From Bacillota bacterium (GTDB taxonomy: Bacteria > Bacillota > Clostridia > Acetivibrionales > DSM-1351), in assembly GCA_023397905.1 (NCBI GenBank), contig JAEWSZ010000006.1:1-28971 (forward strand): a stretch of 28,971 nucleotides of DNA, given 5' to 3'. Position 1 is the first letter of the stretch. Each line of letters opens with the position of its first letter. The notes below the pieces were generated by a model. That model was not told the DNA's origin, did not search any database, and saw only the letters and a program-made list of their open reading frames with translations. Shown piece by piece: positions 1 to 6,790 of the stretch. A program made the translations under genes and the position numbers.

Positions 1-100
1 AGATGGCCAATAATTCGCCGGTTGTAACCGGACGGCCAGCTTCCCATATGACCTGCATAACTTCCATTTCAGTTTCGGACATTTTTTGAAAATTGTTCAT
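1..100 (-). CDS. BlaI/MecI-family transcriptional repressor (N-terminal part, runs off window)
   Basis: The leftward reading frame starts at the ATG at 98-100 behind a GAGAGGTG ribosome binding site and encodes 33 residues before the window ends. The start (MNNFQKMSETEMEVMQVIW) is typical of the winged-helix BlaI/MecI/CopY family, where 'SETEMEVMQVIWE' forms the first helix. These small dimeric repressors bind TACA/TGTA palindromes and are inactivated by proteolysis triggered by a partner M56 peptidase. The partner would lie to the left, outside the window. Two matching palindromes sit in its own promoter, so it is probably autoregulated. A second, complete BlaI gene lies at 12150-12533. Family call is firm; the controlled target is unknown. 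Confidence 0.85.
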   Translation of the reverse strand, partial: MNNFQKMSETEMEVMQVIWEAGRPVTTGELLAI

Positions 101-146
101 GTGTACACCTCTCTGTTCATCACCGCATGTCTGCGGCAACCAATGA

Positions 147-197
147 CTACATTCATGTAGTAATTACACTTTACTACATGAATGTAGTTATTGTCAA
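147..197 (-). promoter_or_regulatory. Autoregulated BlaI promoter with two operators
   Basis: Reading leftward, a perfect -35 TTGACA (197-192) and a -10-like TAAAGT (173-168) are separated by 18 bases. Two 14-base dyads occupy the region: CTACATGAATGTAG at 174-187, filling the spacer, and its reverse complement at 147-160, covering the expected start of transcription. TACA...TGTA palindromes are the known operators of BlaI/MecI proteins. Placement in the spacer and at +1 implies direct blocking of RNA polymerase. Confidence 0.8.
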
Positions 198-363
198 GAG
201 GTGGAACAACATTTTTGAACGGACGAAAAAATTTTAATAGATTTATAAGGGAAGATTGTCTGCAAGATCGTATCAAAAACAAAATCCCTACGAATTATGA
301 AAAAAACATATTGATGAACAACTTAAATACATCCAAGCCATCATTAGAGATTTTAGCAAAAAT

Positions 364-400
364 AAAACAGCGTCGGGTTATAATGGCTTGGCGCTGTTTT
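364..400 (+). terminator. Hairpin with flanking A and T runs (possible terminator)
   Basis: AAAACAGCG (364-372) pairs perfectly with CGCTGTTTT (392-400) around a 19-base loop. The T run lies inside the right arm, as in bidirectional Rho-independent terminators. No confident gene ends just upstream. The rest of 200-540 contains only stop-riddled frames, one of which looks weakly protein-like around 310-410, so the hairpin may be left from a lost gene. Confidence 0.45.
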
Positions 401-540
401 ACTCTTGGTAGTTTGCTACCACAAAATAAGGTGTGGTTTAGGAGTGATTTTTAAAATCCATCGTAAATTAGGCAGGTATCCATTTGCCAATCCATTCCCC
501 AGTAGTTTGGTTAAACTGCCTTTTATGAAGCACTCCATTT

Positions 541-858
541 ATGTATGTGAAGATACAGACTATGAGTATAAGTCTGGCAGGCGGCATTGAAAAGGGTGCT
601 GTTAGTGGCGAACTCGGTGTTGAAGTCGGCGGTAGCTGGTCATGGGGACAGGATGAAAGTTATAACGCAGTCGTGCCAAGTGGATATCGGGGGCGCATCG
701 CATATCGTTACGAATCCACAATGTATCTCTTTGATAACAAAACCACATATTACTGGTCAACTCTCCCTCCTTTTATTACTTCTGTAGAATACAATGCATG
801 TAGTGCTGAAAGCAGACCATACTCTGGATACTATTACCTCCAACTCATAGCTATCTAA
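541..858 (+). pseudogene. C-terminal remnant of a secreted-type protein
   Basis: About 105 codons are open, ending at a stop at 856-858. The product is rich in glycine, serine and aromatic residues (GVEVGGSWSWGQDESYN, then a VPSGYRGRIAYRYES stretch and YSGYYYLQ at the end). This resembles the beta-rich C-terminal region of secreted Gram-positive proteins that end in a 'VPxGxxGRI' strand pattern. There is no signal peptide, no convincing ribosome binding site, and the coding region appears to lose its frame upstream near 590, so I treat it as a 5'-truncated remnant. The function of the parent protein is unknown to me. A short intact secreted gene is less likely. Confidence 0.4.
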
Positions 859-900
859 TTATAGACTTGTTAGGAAATTGCATCTTTGTGCGTAAACATG

Positions 901-981
901 TATTTTCGTACTATTTTTAACATAGGAATGCCGGAATAAGATTTGTCTTATTATTAGCATTCCTATGTGTTTGCGAAAATA
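901..981. repeat. Nested inverted repeat (81 bases)
   Basis: Three arms nest around one centre: TATTTTCG (901-908) with CGAAAATA (974-981), ACATAGGAATGC (920-931) with GCATTCCTATGT (957-968), and AATAAGA (935-941) with TCTTATT (946-952) around a TTTG loop. The structure is longer than a normal terminator and lacks a clean T run. It could be a small transposon-derived (MITE-like) element or a structured RNA. It lies between a pseudogene and a small membrane protein gene. Confidence 0.5.
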
Positions 982-1102
982 AAAGGTTTGCTGTGTACTG
1001 GGTAACACTGGAAATAAGGTGGACTTCATGGTAAGCTTATCAATATAGTATACTTATTCCTTAATGGAATAGAATTAACTTTTGATGGATGGAGAATATG
1101 AA

Positions 1103-1348
1103 ATGAAGAAAATTATATCAGGAGCAAGCATTCTTATTACAGGAGCAATTTTATTTTTATCGGCATGTATCGCTGGAAGTTTTAATATGCAATCTTTAAG
1201 TGGTTGGAGTACGGATGTGGGACGTTTTTGGGCATCGGTTAGCGAGGGGAAATTAATGCCTTTGGTTGTAGTCAGCATTTTTATAATGATATTAGGTACG
1301 GCCGTTATTTTATGGGGTAATTTGAGTAAATCTGATAGTAGAAAATAA
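1103..1348 (+). CDS. Small membrane protein of unknown function
   Basis: An 81-residue protein starting MKKIISGASILITG. I chose the ATG at 1103 because a GGAG site lies about nine bases upstream; starts at 1082 (TTG) or 1085 (ATG) lack a good site. Residues about 4-26 and 55-75 are hydrophobic and probably span the membrane, with a short polar loop between them and a lysine- and serine-rich tail. The first segment ends in LSAC, which also resembles a lipobox, so a lipoprotein with one further membrane segment is possible. I do not recognise the family. It stands alone, downstream of the nested repeat and upstream of decayed sequence. Confidence 0.6.
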   Translation: MKKIISGASILITGAILFLSACIAGSFNMQSLSGWSTDVGRFWASVSEGKLMPLVVVSIFIMILGTAVILWGNLSKSDSRK

Positions 1349-1510
1349 GAACAAGTGGTGTGCAGTTATAAAAAAGGGGAAGCTGTTGCCACCTCCCCCT
1401 ACATGCAAACCGCCATAACTTCTCACTTCCGAGGTACCAAGATACAGAAAGAGTGGACGGAGAATTACGCCAAAATGGAAAACCCTCTAACTCTTAAAGC
1501 CTTGACATAA
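1349..1510 (+). pseudogene. Short open remnant, unknown
   Basis: A frame open from just after a stop at 1346-1348 to a stop at 1508-1510 encodes about 53 residues with protein-like composition (for example SHFRGTKIQKEWTENYAKM). There is a GTG at 1355 but no clear ribosome binding site. It may be the tail of a lost gene. I do not recognise the family. Confidence 0.25.
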
Positions 1511-1518
1511 AAATTAAC

Positions 1519-1891
1519 TCAATATGGGAAAGGCTTATAGCCGGAACACTTAGCAAATACAACTATATCGGTTTTGGAAGCAGTATCGTGGCCGCGGTTA
1601 TTATATGCCCGATGGTTATCTCTTTTCCATATGGCCAATGCTTGCGTCTGACGATCCGGACGGTGGCTTTTATATGTCGTTGGAACGAGTGAGAAACTAT
1701 TCGGCAGATTTTCCGCATGAAAGCGGATATGTCGAGAAAGAGGTATCCGGGACATATGAATACGATATTATCAGCGGCAGCATAGTGGCGAATACATCCC
1801 AAATCAACGATCCGCACGGCTGATCCGCATATGGTATGATACCGATAAACAGGAATTTGTAAAAGCACTATTGGATGGAGAAAAAAGATGA
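1519..1891 (+). pseudogene. Frame-shifted remnant of a gene once coupled to vanZ
   Basis: Protein-like sequence continues across at least two or three frames. One frame from about 1531 gives a membrane-like segment (YNYIGFGSSIVAAVIICPMV). The frame at 1605-1823 gives GGFYMSLERVRNYSADF and later TYEYDIISGSIVANTSQIND. A third frame gives LIRIWYDTDKQEFVKALLDG and ends at the TGA 1889-1891, which overlaps the ATG of the VanZ gene in the ATGA arrangement typical of coupled genes. The order (membrane segment, then soluble tail) would suit the end of an M56/BlaR1-type protein, but I cannot confirm this. A related fragment is present at 14919-15082. Confidence 0.5.
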
Positions 1892-3315
1892 ATGATTTTA
1901 TTAAGATGTTTTATTTTTTGTTGGTTGCAGCGGTAGTAGCAGCTGTTATTTATATGGTAATTTATTTCATATCCAAAAGCAAAAGAAGTAAACCAACAAG
2001 AAGCAGAATGCTTGCCGAATACTTATTCATTGGATGGTGCGTAATGTTTTTATATATTACGCAAATTATGTCGTTTGGCAATGGCATGGGGGAACTGATC
2101 AATCTTACCCCACTCCATCCGTTTTATATCGCATCAAAATATGGGCTGATCAATGCGGGGCTGATAACGCAAATTCTGTTGAATGTAGTAATGACTGTAC
2201 CTCTTGGACTTTTATTGCCTATTATATTCCCGAACAGGTTTAAGAACTATTTACCAATACTCGGAATTTCTTTTGCCATCACACTGTTAACCGAGGCATT
2301 CCAACTGTTAACGGGTCGAAGTGCGGACATTGACGATATAATCGCCAATACGCTTGGCGGATTGTTGGGGTTTGCGTTATATGTTATTTGCAAGGGGATT
2401 TATTATCTGCTCCAAGAGAAAAAGCAAGGAAAATCAATGGATTTAAAGCACTATAAAGTCAAAATTATTATTTCAATTTTTCTCGTTGTCTTTACGTTCA
2501 GTCCGTTTGCAGTCATAAAAATAATGAATGACAGCAATGAGGTTGGTTTTGTATATTACGGACATTTACAGCCAGCCAATATTGAGATTGCGGATACCGT
2601 CAGCGATAAGGAAACTACAGCGAAAATCTATAAGAATATCCAAAACATAAGCTTAGACGAATTAAAGGCAGGCTTGAAAGCTGATACTGGATTTACAGCA
2701 GATTTTGTGGATGAAGATGGCGTCATTAAATGCAAAAACAATGAAAAGGAAGCTATCTTCATTTACGGGTATAACACTTGGTTCGTTACATATGAGTACG
2801 GTCAGGACAGCGCGGTAGACCTTACGAAACTTCCCAATGAAAAGGAAGCCCTTGCGCTTGCTTATGGATATTTAGAGAAATTTCACATTTCTAAGGATGT
2901 TATTTCGTACAAAGAACTGGCTGACGATTATGGTGACGATAATCTCCATTTGATATTTGAAAGCACAGAAAGTACGGATAATCTCATTATATGGGGAAAT
3001 ATTTACGTCACCATTGGAGAAAACGGAAAACTGCTTGATATTGGCGATAATAGAACCCATCATACGCTCTATAAAGATGTCCAGACCATTTCTCCTAAAG
3101 AATCAATCAGTATCGCGCAGGATGTCGGTGTCGGTGAATGGGGAGGCGGAAACGGGAGTGGAGAAGGTACAGCTTATGTGACAGCGGTTGAACCTTCCTT
3201 CTATTTTAACAAGAATACAGGCTACCTCATCCCTACATGGCAGATAACAGCCTCTTTTAAAACAGAATCCGGCAGCAGTTACGATTGGGCACCCAATATT
3301 GATGCGAGGAAATGA
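1888..3315 (+). CDS. VanZ-like membrane protein with long extracellular C-terminal domain
   Basis: A 475-residue protein with ATG at 1888 behind GGAG seven bases upstream. Residues about 5-170 form a VanZ-like domain: several membrane segments and the conserved block near residues 133-160 (TEAFQLLTGRSADIDDIIAN, then TLGGLLG). VanZ proteins lower susceptibility to teicoplanin and related glycopeptides by an unresolved mechanism. A further membrane segment lies at about 193-212 (IIISIFLVVFTFSPFAVIKI), followed by some 260 residues that should lie outside the cell and end in a glycine-rich and tryptophan-containing part. Simple VanZ proteins have only about 150-200 residues, so the tail is an addition of unknown role. 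The start overlaps the stop of the decayed gene upstream, implying former translational coupling. Confidence 0.85.
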   Translation: MNDFIKMFYFLLVAAVVAAVIYMVIYFISKSKRSKPTRSRMLAEYLFIGWCVMFLYITQIMSFGNGMGELINLTPLHPFYIASKYGLINAGLITQILLNVVMTVPLGLLLPIIFPNRFKNYLPILGISFAITLLTEAFQLLTGRSADIDDIIANTLGGLLGFALYVICKGIYYLLQEKKQGKSMDLKHYKVKIIISIFLVVFTFSPFAVIKIMNDSNEVGFVYYGHLQPANIEIADTVSDKETTAKIYKNIQNISLDELKAGLKADTGFTADFVDEDGVIKCKNNEKEAIFIYGYNTWFVTYEYGQDSAVDLTKLPNEKEALALAYGYLEKFHISKDVISYKELADDYGDDNLHLIFESTESTDNLIIWGNIYVTIGENGKLLDIGDNRTHHTLYKDVQTISPKESISIAQDVGVGEWGGGNGSGEGTAYVTAVEPSFYFNKNTGYLIPTWQITASFKTESGSSYDWAPNIDARK

Positions 3316-3355
3316 GTATAACAGCTAAATTTAGAATTTGACGGGGGATGTTCAC

Positions 3356-3574
3356 ATGAAAATCTTTATGTTTCTGTTTTTTACATGGCTGCCTATTATT
3401 TGTACTATTCTTGCGGCAATCTTCTTTCTGTTAGCTTTTGTGGCTAACCGTAAAGGAAAAAAGTTCAAAGGATTCCGAAATGCTGGATTTGTTTTTCTTG
3501 GGCTGGTGCTTTTACATGTGTTGATTCTTTTGACTATTGGGCTTATTGGCATCGGACCCGGTTTGTCTGACTGA
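3356..3574 (+). CDS. Small two-segment membrane protein
   Basis: A 72-residue protein starting MKIFMFLFFTW. The ATG at 3356 follows a GGGGGA ribosome binding site at 3343-3348 with good spacing, which decides against the TTG at 3338. Two hydrophobic segments (about residues 2-30 and 44-68) flank a basic loop (NRKGKKFKGFRN), suggesting that the loop lies in the cytoplasm. It starts 40 bases after the VanZ-like gene and probably shares its transcript. I do not recognise the family. Confidence 0.65.
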   Translation: MKIFMFLFFTWLPIICTILAAIFFLLAFVANRKGKKFKGFRNAGFVFLGLVLLHVLILLTIGLIGIGPGLSD

Positions 3575-3666
3575 TTTAATCCGGAAGCGAAAAAAGAAAG
3601 TAGCCGTTTGTAGTAATAAAAAGCATAACTGAAAACAGACAAACAGAATTTGTACAGGAGGTTATC

Positions 3667-4128
3667 ATGGATAGAAGGCAATTAGTAGATAAATTATCAA
3701 CAACATTATTATGGGAAGTTGCGAGTGCAAATATTGAAAAAATCAATCAACTACCTATTATGTTGAAGGATATTGGTTATGTAGAAGATATAGATAATAT
3801 TATAGCACAAATTACAGAATGTGAAGTTTTTGATTCGGAACCTTTAGAAATTATAAATTTTGACAAGCACGAGGAAAGTATTTTAATTACTTTTGAAATG
3901 CAATTCGTCTTATCTGCATGGAGCGGACGGAAACAGCTTTTGAGAATAACGGCTGCCGCAATGGGAAAATGCAGAATTCCAGACATCGGAAAATATGATT
4001 GGGAAAGCATTGATTTTGAAGATATGGGTAAAAAAGAATTGCTGTCGTACGAGGGACTTGTGGATATACTGGAACTAAATTATCCTAGTGCCGAATGCGA
4101 TGATGTAAGCCTGAAGTCCGAGCATTGA
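3667..4128 (+). CDS. Hypothetical 153-residue soluble protein
   Basis: An intact gene with a strong ribosome binding site (CAGGAGG, 3655-3661) and ATG at 3667. The product is acidic, with no signal peptide or membrane segment, and starts MDRRQLVDKLSTTLLWEV. The middle alternates hydrophobic and polar residues as in beta strands (ESILITFEMQFVLSAWSG). I do not recognise the family; the size and acidity would suit a small cytoplasmic binding or immunity-type protein, but that is only a guess. It lies 92 bases after the small membrane protein and just before the iron-box-like promoter of the AraC gene. Confidence 0.6.
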   Translation: MDRRQLVDKLSTTLLWEVASANIEKINQLPIMLKDIGYVEDIDNIIAQITECEVFDSEPLEIINFDKHEESILITFEMQFVLSAWSGRKQLLRITAAAMGKCRIPDIGKYDWESIDFEDMGKKELLSYEGLVDILELNYPSAECDDVSLKSEH

Positions 4129-4175
4129 CTAAAATTGAAAAATACCTTATCATATAGTTAGACTTTCCTAACTAT
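4125..4175 (+). promoter_or_regulatory. Promoter with GTTAG-N6-CTAAC operator (AraC gene)
   Basis: TTGACT (4125-4130), 17 bases and TATCAT (4148-4153) form a sigma-A-like promoter overlapping the end of the preceding gene. Immediately after the -10 lies a perfect dyad, ATAGTTAG (4154-4161) and CTAACTAT (4168-4175) with a six-base centre, covering the expected transcription start. The same core recurs at four other places in the window. In the known DtxR operator consensus, TTAG and CTAA also occur with six bases between them, so a DtxR-family metal repressor is the best candidate (inference). Confidence 0.65.
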
Positions 4176-4211
4176 TATTGAAGATCACACAAGTAAATAC
4201 GGAGGTGCGCA

Positions 4212-5186
4212 ATGGGAAATCCAAATCAATATTTGAATAATTTATATCACGACCTCATTGCAAATTCACCTCAAACCATATCATTGGATATACCAGCTGA
4301 ATTAGGGAAAGGAAGCATTTCTCAGACAGTCACAAAGCAAGGCGTGATTTTATCCGATTGGAAAGTCATATATGCAGATGATATGAATGTGCAGGGGGTA
4401 AATCGTGAGGAATATATCCAGATTATTTTTTGTATCAATGAAGGCATGTCATGGGGAATTATGAATCATCGTGACGGCGTTCATATACAAAAAGGTGAAT
4501 CCTGTATCTATAAAGGTCATGGCTGCACAGAGTATACATGCTATTCAAAGCAAAGTGATTTTCATTTCAAAAACATCAAAATACCCATCCGTTATTTTTC
4601 CTCCATTTTAAGAGACTACTTTGAGGAGCAAGAAATTTTGGCTTATGAAAATAAACTGTTAAAAACCATTTCCAAAGTGAAAACCACGGCGAATATGGAA
4701 CGGATATTATCGGAACTCAAGGATTTTCCGCTGTATCGCGGGGGTCTTGGCTACCTTTATTTGGACAGCAAACTTCTTGAACTCGTGTCCATTTATCTAA
4801 GTGAAGTTCTTGAATTAAGCATTTTAAGTCCTGACAATATTCCCATTTCAAAAGCGGACAGGGATAGCCTATGGGAAATCAAGCGCATGATTGACAGTCA
4901 AATTGCCTATGCCCCAACCTGTGAGCAATTGGCAAAAAAAGCACATATGAGCGTGTCGAAGCTCTCAAAGGGGTTTTCGGTACTATTCGGGATGCCGATT
5001 CATAGTTATATTATTAATCAGCGGTTAGAAAAAGCCGCAGAATTGCTTGTTACAACAGACTTGCCCATCAATCACATTGCGTTGTCTGTGGGCTACACAA
5101 AGTCAAGCAACTTTGCTTCTGCATTTAAGAATAAATATGGAGTCGTGCCCAAAAAGTATAACAACGCAATGAAATCGGTTAGATAA
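4212..5186 (+). CDS. AraC-family transcriptional activator (siderophore-sensor type)
   Basis: A 324-residue protein with ATG at 4212 after GGAGGTG. The C-terminal 100 residues contain the two helix-turn-helix motifs of the AraC/XylS family (about 222-320): CEQLAKKAHMSVSKLSKGF in the first, and INHIALSVGYTKSSNFASAF followed by KNKYGVVPKKY in the second. The N-terminal 200 residues form a ligand-binding region without a match I can name. Length and layout resemble PchR and YbtA, which bind ferric siderophores and activate uptake genes. It sits directly upstream of an ECF/ABC uptake operon in the same direction. Two direct repeats 21 bases apart in the gap after it look like its binding sites. 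The promoter carries a putative metal-repressor dyad. Confidence 0.88.
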   Translation: MGNPNQYLNNLYHDLIANSPQTISLDIPAELGKGSISQTVTKQGVILSDWKVIYADDMNVQGVNREEYIQIIFCINEGMSWGIMNHRDGVHIQKGESCIYKGHGCTEYTCYSKQSDFHFKNIKIPIRYFSSILRDYFEEQEILAYENKLLKTISKVKTTANMERILSELKDFPLYRGGLGYLYLDSKLLELVSIYLSEVLELSILSPDNIPISKADRDSLWEIKRMIDSQIAYAPTCEQLAKKAHMSVSKLSKGFSVLFGMPIHSYIINQRLEKAAELLVTTDLPINHIALSVGYTKSSNFASAFKNKYGVVPKKYNNAMKSVR

Positions 5187-5196
5187 GAAAGTAAAC

Positions 5197-5256
5197 CGCT
5201 TTTGGGTAAAACCAAATCGTTTTTGGGTGTTATTTCAATATGGTAGGTTGTATAAT
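5197..5256 (+). promoter_or_regulatory. AraC-type direct repeats and promoter of the ECF operon
   Basis: CGCTTTTGGGT (5197-5207) and CGTTTTTGGGT (5218-5228) are direct repeats with one mismatch, spaced 21 bases start to start, or two helical turns. They lie immediately upstream of a promoter with a perfect -10 TATAAT (5251-5256) and no recognisable -35 (TGTTAT at 5228-5233). Weak -35 elements abutted by tandem direct repeats are characteristic of AraC-activated promoters. The obvious activator is the AraC protein encoded just upstream. Confidence 0.65.
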
Positions 5257-5258
5257 TT

Positions 5259-5302
5259 GCGTTGAGGTTAGAGGTATCTAACTTCAACGCATTTGTTTTT
5301 TT
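5259..5302 (+). terminator. Leader hairpin with T run, containing a GTTAG-N6-CTAAC core
   Basis: A 13-base stem (5259-5271 with 5278-5290, one G-U pair) with a six-base loop is followed after five bases by seven T residues (5296-5302). It lies between the TATAAT at 5251 and the start of the ECF S-component gene. It can serve as terminator of the AraC transcript and as an attenuator of the ECF operon. The stem also contains the GTTAG/CTAAC core seen in other promoters here, so it may double as an operator. Confidence 0.65.
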
Positions 5303-5326
5303 ATTAATTTAAGGAGAGGTGAAAAG

Positions 5327-5929
5327 ATGAATAAGAAGCTCAACGCAAAAGATTTTATTCTCATAGGCGTTCTTACCGCTCTAATGTGGATTATATGTAT
5401 GATCATCAGCACTGCAATGAGTGTAGCTGGGCCTGTAACGAACGTATTTTATCCGTCGGTTGTTGCAATACCAAATGGTATTGTTATGATGTTGTTGCTT
5501 GCCAAAGTACCGAAAAAAGGTGTTTTAACCATTTGCGGAGTCATACAGGCAATTCTGTTTTTAGTAGTAGGGGCATTTTGGTTTATTCCAATTTCTCTGG
5601 TAGTGGGGGGCTTGCTCTGCGACTTCCTGATTTTGGGCAGAAAAGATGTGACAGCAAAGTCAATGGTCATTGCCTATGCAGTTTTCAGTGGGATCTTCAC
5701 ATTTGGCGCAATTGGGCCGATCAAGTTTCTGCAGGCAGCTTTTGTTGCAGCAATGGAACGCAACAGTATTCCTCAGGAATACATAGACACGATAACCGGC
5801 TTCACCTCTGTTCCTATGCTGATTGTCATTGTCGCGGCTGGTCTTGTCGGCGGATTGCTGGGCGGATTGCTGGGACAGAAAATGCTGAAAAAGCATTTCA
5901 TAAAAGCGGGCTTGGTTACTGTGAAGTAG
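5327..5929 (+). CDS. ECF transporter S component, MptD (Trep_Strep) family
   Basis: A 200-residue integral membrane protein with about six hydrophobic segments, starting MNKKLNAKDFILIGVLTALMW after a GGAGAGG site. The N-terminal KDFI...GVLTAL motif, the central VVGGLLCDFLILGRK block and the glycine-rich C-terminal segment (LVGGLLGGLLGQKMLKK) match the MptD/Trep_Strep family of putative substrate-binding (S) subunits of energy-coupling factor transporters. S components bind the small substrate in the membrane and dock on the T/ATPase module. Genes for T and double ATPase follow directly, giving a dedicated (group I) ECF system. Substrates of this family are poorly known; the neighbours suggest a metal chelate or metallophore-related compound. 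Confidence 0.85.
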   Translation: MNKKLNAKDFILIGVLTALMWIICMIISTAMSVAGPVTNVFYPSVVAIPNGIVMMLLLAKVPKKGVLTICGVIQAILFLVVGAFWFIPISLVVGGLLCDFLILGRKDVTAKSMVIAYAVFSGIFTFGAIGPIKFLQAAFVAAMERNSIPQEYIDTITGFTSVPMLIVIVAAGLVGGLLGGLLGQKMLKKHFIKAGLVTVK

Positions 5930-5972
5930 CTGCATCCAGCCCTTAAAAGGATTGACACAGAAAAGGGCTTAG

Positions 5973-5998
5973 GGGGCTGCGATTTAAGCGGCCCCTTT
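5973..5998 (+). terminator. Hairpin between S- and T-component genes
   Basis: GGGGCTGC (5973-5980) pairs with GCGGCCCC (5988-5995, one G-U pair) around a seven-base loop and is followed by TTT only. It lies in the 88-base gap between the S and T genes. The short T run suggests a partial terminator or an RNA-stabilising structure that would raise the S component relative to the downstream subunits. Confidence 0.5.
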
Positions 5999-6017
5999 CG
6001 CATTTGGGAGGCTTGCT

Positions 6018-6788
6018 ATGGAGCATACAGTTTTACAAATGATTGCAAAAACCCAATACCGTGGAACCGCTTTATTAGATCCTCGGTGTAAGCTGCTTCT
6101 ACTGATTTTTATTGGTTTTGTCAGCTATTTTCTGATGGGGGACATTGCGGGGCTTTCCCTGATGATTGTATTTGCGCTTTTCATCAGTGCTGGAAATGAA
6201 ATGAAGTGGGCAGTAAAAATGCTGGTTGTATATATTGCCATAGCTTACCTTAATGTACTTTTCCGCTATGTGTCTGTCCCCGGCCTGAGTGTGATTATGA
6301 GTATTTTTGGCGTTACGGTGCTAAAGATGATTCCAATTATCATGATGGGGCGCTGGGTACTGAAGACAACCCAAATGGATGATCTTATGGTGTCCTTGCA
6401 ACGTATGAAGCTGCCGCAGTCGGTTACGATTCCTTTGGTTGTTATGTTCCGTTATCTTCCCACATTGCGGATTGAGTATCGCATGATACGAAACGCAATG
6501 GGGATTCGGGGCATTGGAGATACGGTGTGGAAAAGAATTTTACACCCTTTGGCTACGATGGAGTATATATTGATTCCGCTTCTGATGCGCTGCCTGAAGG
6601 TAACGGACGAACTGGCGGCCTCTGGCACTACCCGAGGTTTGGAGCGGGATGTCAAGCGTCACGCGATTAACCATGTCGCCTTTTCTGTAAAAGAGTACGC
6701 TGTGGGAGCGGGAGCGATTCTGTTTTTAGCCGCACTGCTGCTGATTGACCGTACCTCCATCGGTGAATTCATTATATGGAGGGTGTAA
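6018..6788 (+). CDS. ECF transporter T component (EcfT/CbiQ-like)
   Basis: A 256-residue membrane protein with ATG at 6018 after GGGAGG. It contains hydrophobic segments at about 24-60, 70-92 and 100-120 and a last one near 225-243. The cytoplasmic coupling region has the family's short alanine/arginine/glycine motifs, seen as RNAMGIRG near residue 158 and AASGTTRGLERD near residue 200. T components link the ATPases to the S component by these helices. The gene ends at 6788, two bases before the ATPase gene, so both are probably translated together. Within this operon it serves the MptD-type S component. Confidence 0.9.
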   Translation: MEHTVLQMIAKTQYRGTALLDPRCKLLLLIFIGFVSYFLMGDIAGLSLMIVFALFISAGNEMKWAVKMLVVYIAIAYLNVLFRYVSVPGLSVIMSIFGVTVLKMIPIIMMGRWVLKTTQMDDLMVSLQRMKLPQSVTIPLVVMFRYLPTLRIEYRMIRNAMGIRGIGDTVWKRILHPLATMEYILIPLLMRCLKVTDELAASGTTRGLERDVKRHAINHVAFSVKEYAVGAGAILFLAALLLIDRTSIGEFIIWRV

Positions 6789-6790
6789 AC

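Noticed and set aside
191..454. Rightward frame of 87 codons after the BlaI operators
   Set aside because: It starts inside the operator/promoter region with no ribosome binding site, has no family resemblance and runs through the terminator-like hairpin.
5386..5946. 186-codon frame inside the S-component gene
   Set aside because: It is a frame shadow rich in Cys, His and Trp, with no ribosome binding site, and fully overlaps a convincing membrane protein gene.
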